From Yponomeuta sedellus (lineage: Eukaryota > Arthropoda > Insecta > Lepidoptera > Yponomeutidae), in assembly GCA_934045075.1 (NCBI GenBank), contig OW203749.1, positions 1,860,001-1,924,000 on the forward strand: DNA of 64,000 nucleotides, in the 5' to 3' direction. This document shows positions 58,872-64,000 of this stretch, in pieces; the first letter of the stretch is position 1, and every line of letters begins with the position of its first letter. Made by a program: the position numbers and the translations under genes. Under the pieces are notes generated by a model. That model saw only the letters and a program-made list of their open reading frames with translations. It was not told the origin of the DNA and did no database searches.

Positions 58872-59109
58872 GTAACAACATAACGTTTACATACAAGACA
58901 CACACTGCTTCTGGCCCCACACTAGGAATGGGAAGAAACAAATTAGTTATCAGGTTAAGGCTTAGAAATGTCCGCAGAAACGAGGGTAGATTTAACAAAA
59001 GTGGTGTATGAATGTATGAACGAATGAATAAAAGATAAATCGTAAAAAAATATGAATGATTAAAAGATCGATTGAAAAAAAATTATGATGTGACTTTTTT
59101 TTTTTTTTT

Positions 59110-60350
59110 TTATGTAGCCTCGATTGTGTCCCACTGCTGGGCAAAGGCCTCCCCTTTTGTCTTCCATTCCTCCCTGTTCATGGCCACTTCCTGCCAGTCC
59201 GGCAGAAAGGTTGTAAGGTCGTCCCGCCATCTCCGCTTGGGTCGGCCACGTTTGCGATATCCGTCGCGCGGAACCCAGTCAGTGACGATTTTTGCCCACC
59301 TCTCTGGGCCCATACGGCTTAGATGACCCGCCCAGTTCCACTTCAGCTTAGCGGTTGCAGCTCCAACATCGACAATTTTGGTTCTGGAGCGCAGCATTGT
59401 ATTACGAATCCTGTCAATTCTTTTTACACCTAGAATACTGCGCTCCATTGCCCGCTGGCAAATCTTAAGTCTTGACTTCTGATATTCGGTCAAAGACCAG
59501 GTTTGTGCACCGTAAGTTAGGATAGGCAGGATGCACATGTCGACGAGTTTTCGCTTCAGGGCAAGTGGTAACGTTCCCTTCATCAGTTCTTTCATAGACC
59601 AGAAGCTCTTCCAGGCGTTGTCGATGCGGCGATCGATTTCCTTATCCTGCCTGTTGTCGAAGGAGACTATCTGGCCCAAGTAAGTATACTCATCGACGTA
59701 CTGTATTTCCTGCCCATCTACCTCGACCCTACTTTTCGTGCTGTTCGTCATACACTGGGTCTTTGACCGATTTATCTTCAGTCCAACCTCAAGGCTCGCG
59801 ATGCTAAGTTGTTGTAGCATTAGTTGGAGTTCTGCAGCTGTTGGGGCAAAGAGAACGATATCGTCGGCGAAGCGGAGGTTTGTAAGCCTCTTACTGTGAC
59901 CGACATCTATGCCCTTGCTCGCCCATGGAACCGCCAGCTTTCTAAACACCTCTTCGAGGGTGCTTGTGAAGAGTTTAGGAGAAAGGGGGTCTCCTTGTTT
60001 TACACCCTTTTCTACAGGAAACGATGGACCAGGTGTATGAAGTTTTATGTCAGCTGTACTATTGTTATATATAATTATAAGAAGATTAATATAGGCAGGA
60101 TCAATGTTTTGGACAGCAAGTGCGGTAAATATGGACGAATGGAAAATACTGTCAAAAGCTTTTGAGTAGTCAACGAATGCAACATACAGAGGCTTGTTGA
60201 ATTCGTTGACTTTCTCGATGACTTGATTGACTGTGTGGAGGTGGTCGGTTGTTGAATAGCCAGGGCGAAAACCAGCCTGTTCTGGTAGCTGGTTGGAGTC
60301 GAGCTGCTCAGCTATGCGGTTTTTAATAACCATAATAAAAATCTTATATA
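59110..60350 (-). CDS. RTE LINE ORF2, C-terminal half (RT to end)
   Basis: Reverse transcriptase from VYKIFIMVIKNRIAEQLDSN through PEQAGFRPGYSTTDHLHTV, YVAFVDYSKAFDSIFHSSIF, VKQGDPLSPKLFTSTLEEVF and intact LRFADDIVLFAPT, then the RTE-specific C-terminal domain LTYGAQTWSLTEYQKSRLKI, KLKWNWAGHLSRMGPERWAK and GRPKRRWRDDL. Stop TAA merges into the poly(A) tail. The apparent N-terminal extension to 60423 is transposon sequence read in frame. Confidence 0.93.
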
Positions 60351-60751
60351 CGGGTAGTTCTACGATAAGAGGTTTCGAGCCCATAGAAGATGCGACCAGG
60401 AAGAAAAGTTGGATTTTTTTCATGAAAATGTTAAATTATGCCAATGAACCCATTGATTAATCATTTCACCCAATGGCAGGTTACTTCACACATATTTTAT
60501 TACTTTTTAGAAGGCCAGGGTAAATATCGAGGCCAGGGTAGAGACGTCAAGATCAGGGTAGATATTTATTACACCAGGGGAGAGATTCGGGCAATGAAAT
60601 AATGAATTAAATTAATAAAATCAACTTTTATTAAACATCTTTTTTATTAGACTATTAATTATTGGTATTTTTAAATACTTTCACCTTAAAGCCTTTTATT
60701 AATTATAAAACAAAATTAAATTAACGTGTCTTCATACATTTAACAAAAAAT

Positions 60752-62170
60752 TTAACATCTTCTCATCATCAAAAACATCATCATCGTTTTTGGATCAGCT
60801 ATAGTGGTGGAGACAGGTTCCCATTTTTTGTACACAATTTGAATGGCATTATCAAATTCTTTGTAACTGAGCTCTTTATTTTTACAAATTGGGCAATCTC
60901 GGGAAAGACACTGTTCGTTATACCTGTTGCAACAAATTGCCTGAAGCAGATTTTGATGATAGATATAATTTTGGCTTGGAATAAAGCTGAAAGGATCAGA
61001 TCTATACTGGCGTGTGTAGCGCATAGGCAAGTGTCATGTTTATCACAGTTCGGTTGTACAATCCAAAATGGTTTTAGACGGCAGATAGTGAATATGAGAT
61101 CGTTATATTGCATTTCGTCATGAAAGATCTGTGGAGATTTTTCAGAGTATCCTGGAGAACTCTTCTTTGTTTGCGATCTCCTTTCTTCGTCACATAATCT
61201 CTTTTTATACTATTTTTATTTTTTATGCACTAACCCGTGCTAAGGACAATTTTAAAAAGCTATTTAGAGGCTAAAAAAGGCTAAAGTTGGATAGAGCGCT
61301 GGCACGGATAGCCAGAGGTCACGGGTTCGAATCCCGGCATGGGTGGAATTTTTAGCCTCTAAATAGGTTTTTATAATCTCTTTTACCGGCACATAATCTG
61401 GAATTAGAATCCTCTTCAAGAAAATCTACAATTTTCCTCTTTATTACTTCATAACCTTTTTTGCCTTTCCTTTTATTATCAATTAGTTGCACTTTTCGAA
61501 GTTTTCTCAAGGGTTTTTTACTTTTCTCGTTCTATAGTATCCCATATTTTTTCACCAACTTCCCGCTTATCATTCTTCTAAAAATGCTTTTTTTTTCGTT
61601 TGGAAGAGCTGAATAATTATCTTTTAATTGTTGATGGAGCACATGCAAAACAGCAATTTTTTCTTCACTGTATCTCTTGCACTTGGGGAATTCAACTTTT
61701 TTTCCACTTAGCTGTTAGGTGTAAGTTTTTTCCGCTTTCTTAATCTTTGTAACCTTTTTTTGTAACATGCCACTTGTATTTAATCTATTTATGGTTTCAT
61801 CTTTTTTTTTATTAATCAAACATCGTTGCCTTCTTGCTCAGTCTGATTTAAGTTTAGCAACCAAAGCTCTTGACTCAAAATTTCTTTTTGGTATTTGATC
61901 ATCAACTGAACATTAGCTACATTTTGAGAAGTCGTTGCCTACGCTCTCTTGCTTTCTTCTTCCATAATTTTTGTGCTTTACGTTGCTCTCTATGAGTCAT
62001 TTGATCGACAGTTTTTATTAGTCCTTTTTCTTTCTTTTTCAAATATTTTTCTTTTTCTTTTAGATTTTGCAATTTATACTTTTCTGGTTTATTTTTAATC
62101 CTTTGATATCTTAGCCTTTCTGCTTCACGTTTCTTTTGTAGTTTTTCTTTACGTGTTAACTTTTCTTTCC
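60752..62170 (-). pseudogene. Decayed transposase of the nested DNA transposon
   Basis: - strand fragments: a basic coiled region with QMTHREQRKAQKLWKKKARE (about 61940-62000), then, in shifting frames, LKPFWIVQPNCDKHDTCLCA, THASIDLILSALFQAKI and RYNEQCLSRDCPICKNKELS. The PFWxVxP...DTCLC..H and CxxxxCxxC patterns resemble a family of transposon-derived proteins in insects and fish. Multiple stops and frameshifts make it non-functional. Superfamily not certain. Confidence 0.6.
61203..61378 (+). mobile_element. tRNA-like foldback repeat nested in the DNA transposon
   Basis: Short reverse end (TTTATGCACTAACCCGTGCT, GCTATTTAGAGGCTAAAA) joined to a forward core (GGATAGAGCGCTGGCACGGA; GGGTTCGAATCCCGGC) and tail. 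Flanked by AATCTCTTTT on both sides (61195 and 61375), a target duplication. Confidence 0.85.
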
Positions 62171-62404
62171 AGTGCCTATCTGGAAAAAAAAACTCTGTGC
62201 ACTGTAATAATGTGAAAAAAAATTAGATATCGCTTTTTTAGGATATCAATACTTCAACATACCGTTTAAATCTGACTTCAGTACAATCTAACTATATTTA
62301 AATTACTTTGTGACTACATTATATGACATGTTTTATCTCCCCTGACTAGTAAGTCTCTCCCCTGGTATTTATCTTGGCAGGGGAAATACGCCAGGGGAAA
62401 GACG

Positions 62405-63107
62405 TTTTCATGATAAATTCAAATATTGTAATCGACCTATAACATTTTTGGCTTAATTAAATATCCCACTTGAATTAGTACAGTATTATTGAATAAATGT
62501 AATATTATACAAATGAATCAAATCATTTATATAACTTTTATGACTTACCAGTGGAGAGACACAATGACTTTGCGAGACCACTACACCGCACGGACGCGTC
62601 GCGACAACTAGCAAATGGCGGCCTCTAACAGCTCGCTTGTTATTTGTGGCTAACTTCACGTCGTTAGATGTCCTTGAGAGGAATTTGCAATACTTCCGTT
62701 TTATTTTATATTGGTAGTAGTGGATCGAAATTTGCCAGGGTAAAGACACAAAAAATACGGGACAAAATTTAAGTTCAGAAAATATACACAAAAAACATAC
62801 TTGTTGGATTTTTTCTTAAAATTATTATAGCATATTTATTCAAATTGATACTTACCAGGCTTTAGTTTAGAAATCGATACAAACAAATTAGGTACGGCAG
62901 TAACTTTAACTAAAATCGGCAAAGGGACAGGCCAGGGTAGATACTTTTTTGGACTTTGTTGGCAATTTCAGAAAAAAATATAATATTTCAGCATTTAATT
63001 GTGACTCTATTCATTGAAGTACATTAAAATGGTGTAATTGATTGTAAAGGATTGGACAATATGGAATAAAAAACCGATTTAATATTGACTGCCGTTCAAG
63101 TTACCTC
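62405..63107. other. Interior and right end of nested transposon
   Basis: Non-coding; a 101-codon frame on the - strand (62486-62791) shows no recognised domain. Nothing else is seen. Confidence 0.45.
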
Positions 63108-64000
63108 TTATCGTAGAATCACCCATACATGGGATATGAGACTGATAGGCCGGTAGTTGCCTATATCGCTTTTGTCACCTTTTTTGTGGAGGAGTACGAC
63201 ATTGGCATGGCAGATCTTATTGGGCAGTTTTCCCGTGTAAAGGATGGCATTGCACAGATTTGCCAAGCGCGGCAGCAGTTCGTATTTGCCGCATTTTAGT
63301 GCCTCTGTAGTAATGCCGTCTTCTCCTGGACTCTTGTTGTACCGCATACCTTTTAGGGCAACGTGTATTTCAAAACCAGTGATCGGAGGAATCTGGTTAG
63401 GATCAGGAATAGGATACAGGACATCAGACATATGGCTTTGTTTTGATGGGTCCGAGTAAAGATTTTTGTAAAATTTGGTAGAAATCTCCATAACCTTTTC
63501 TCGGCTTCCATGTTTAATGCCATTTTCATCCATAAGGCTAGTTATCCAAGACTTGGATCTGTTTATGCCTTGTTTAGCTACTCGCAGGGAACTGTGATCT
63601 TCAATGGCCCTTTTTACTATGCATGTGTTGTAAGATCTGATATCTTTTCTGATGTTCCGTTTTACACTTCTATCTAGCGTGTTGAAATTGGATGAACCTT
63701 TACCTAGCTGTTCCCTTTCCTCGATCAAATCTAGGGTTTTTAAGGAAAGTTTGTTGTTGTTCCTTCTTCCATTTCTAATTTTTCGACTGGCTCTTTCCAA
63801 TGCAAGTGTAATGTGGTCATATTGACTGTCGGTATCTTCTTTATCCACTGTTAATTCTTTAAAATAATTATGTAACTCAAGGCTGAAAGTATGTTTATTG
63901 CGATTTAGCGTTTGTTTGTCGATGGTTTTTATCTTTGTACTAAAAAGTTGCTTTCGGTGAATCTTTATATCGAAGCAAAGTTTTGCGCGAACTGGCCTAT
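63108..64000 (-). CDS. RTE LINE ORF2, N-terminal part of RT (open at window edge)
   Basis: The frame is open from the window end (ATAAAGATTCACCG region) through KELTVDKEDTDSQYDHITLA, LMDENGIKHGSREKVMEIST, KFYKNLYSD and ALKGMRYNKSPGEDGITTEA to VVLLHKKGDKSDIGNYRPIS. These are the linker and RT motifs 0-2 of RTE-clade elements. The Met at 63848 is internal; the endonuclease domain lies beyond the window. The reading after ISLISH belongs to the inserted transposon. Confidence 0.9.
   Translation of the reverse strand, partial: RPVRAKLCFDIKIHRKQLFSTKIKTIDKQTLNRNKHTFSLELHNYFKELTVDKEDTDSQYDHITLALERASRKIRNGRRNNNKLSLKTLDLIEEREQLGKGSSNFNTLDRSVKRNIRKDIRSYNTCIVKRAIEDHSSLRVAKQGINRSKSWITSLMDENGIKHGSREKVMEISTKFYKNLYSDPSKQSHMSDVLYPIPDPNQIPPITGFEIHVALKGMRYNKSPGEDGITTEALKCGKYELLPRLANLCNAILYTGKLPNKICHANVVLLHKKGDKSDIGNYRPISLISHVWVILR

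Larger units (their letters stand above)
60345..63123. mobile_element. DNA transposon inserted in the RTE ORF
   Basis: Ends in inverted repeats of about 22 bp (GGGTAGTTCTACGATAAGAG at the left; its inverse with GGGTGATTCTACGATAAGAG at the right). The interrupted RTE codons CAT GTA TAT AAG give a 4-bp target duplication, GTAT. The interior, on the - strand, has decayed coding sequence (see next entry). A 4-bp duplication and this protein type suggest the Sola group; that is tentative. Several near-identical GGCCAGGGTA motifs recur inside (60503, 60525, 62930). Confidence 0.78.
59097..64000 (-). mobile_element. RTE-type LINE, split by a DNA transposon
   Basis: Antisense to the spectrin gene. 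The ORF runs off the window end, is interrupted at the conserved NYRPISLISH|VYKIF point by an approximately 2.75-kb insertion, and resumes to a stop at 59110, followed directly by a poly(A) run. Both halves are free of stops and frameshifts except for the insertion, so the disruption is fairly recent. Confidence 0.9.

Noticed and set aside
57303..57694. Frames with 17-residue repeats
   Set aside because: 51-bp tandem repeat divisible by three; no sign of a real gene.

Overview
The window looks like an insect nuclear genome, most likely a moth or butterfly. Long AT-rich introns are packed with tRNA-derived SINEs, short non-LTR retrotransposon 3' ends, MITEs and minisatellites, and the exons are GC-rich. 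The Lepidoptera assignment rests on recognising the repeat style and is inference. There is no bacterial operon, CRISPR array, rRNA gene or intact tRNA gene.

One large gene dominates. Twenty internal exons on the + strand (4301 to 58871) all have GT/AG borders and compatible phases, and join into 1065 codons with no stop. The product is a string of about ten spectrin repeats. Helix-A tryptophans fall at residues 91, 193, 300, 511, 722, 828 and 931, so the spacing is about 106 residues or twice that. The first exon is a basic/proline-rich linker that I associate with the segment after the SH3 domain of beta-heavy spectrin (karst). The actin-binding domain, SH3 and first repeats would lie upstream, and the later repeats and PH domain downstream.

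Region by region: 1-4300 is upstream intron, with a 130-bp satellite, microsatellite and retroelement remnants. 4301-23032 holds exons 1-11. 23033-28887 is an intron carrying a CR1/Jockey-like LINE with a damaged catalytic site. 28888-32146 holds exons 12-15. 32147-47806 is a 15.7-kb intron with many mobile elements and, on the - strand, a small gene for a secreted cysteine-rich peptide. 47807-58871 holds exons 16-20. 58872-64000 is intron containing an antisense RTE-type LINE, split by a DNA transposon that itself carries a tRNA-derived repeat.

Three things stand out. (1) At least nine of the twenty exons are flanked by tandem arrays of their own edge, that is exon end plus splice site plus adjacent intron, giving dozens of decoy splice sites. 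(2) Two LTR-like insertions, at 14651-15098 and about 54139-54789, each carry perfect heat-shock elements, a TATA box and a TCAGT initiator at the canonical 30-31 bp spacing, which suggests a heat-responsive LTR family. (3) A tRNA-like repeat occurs repeatedly with inverted (foldback) ends, unlike a simple SINE.
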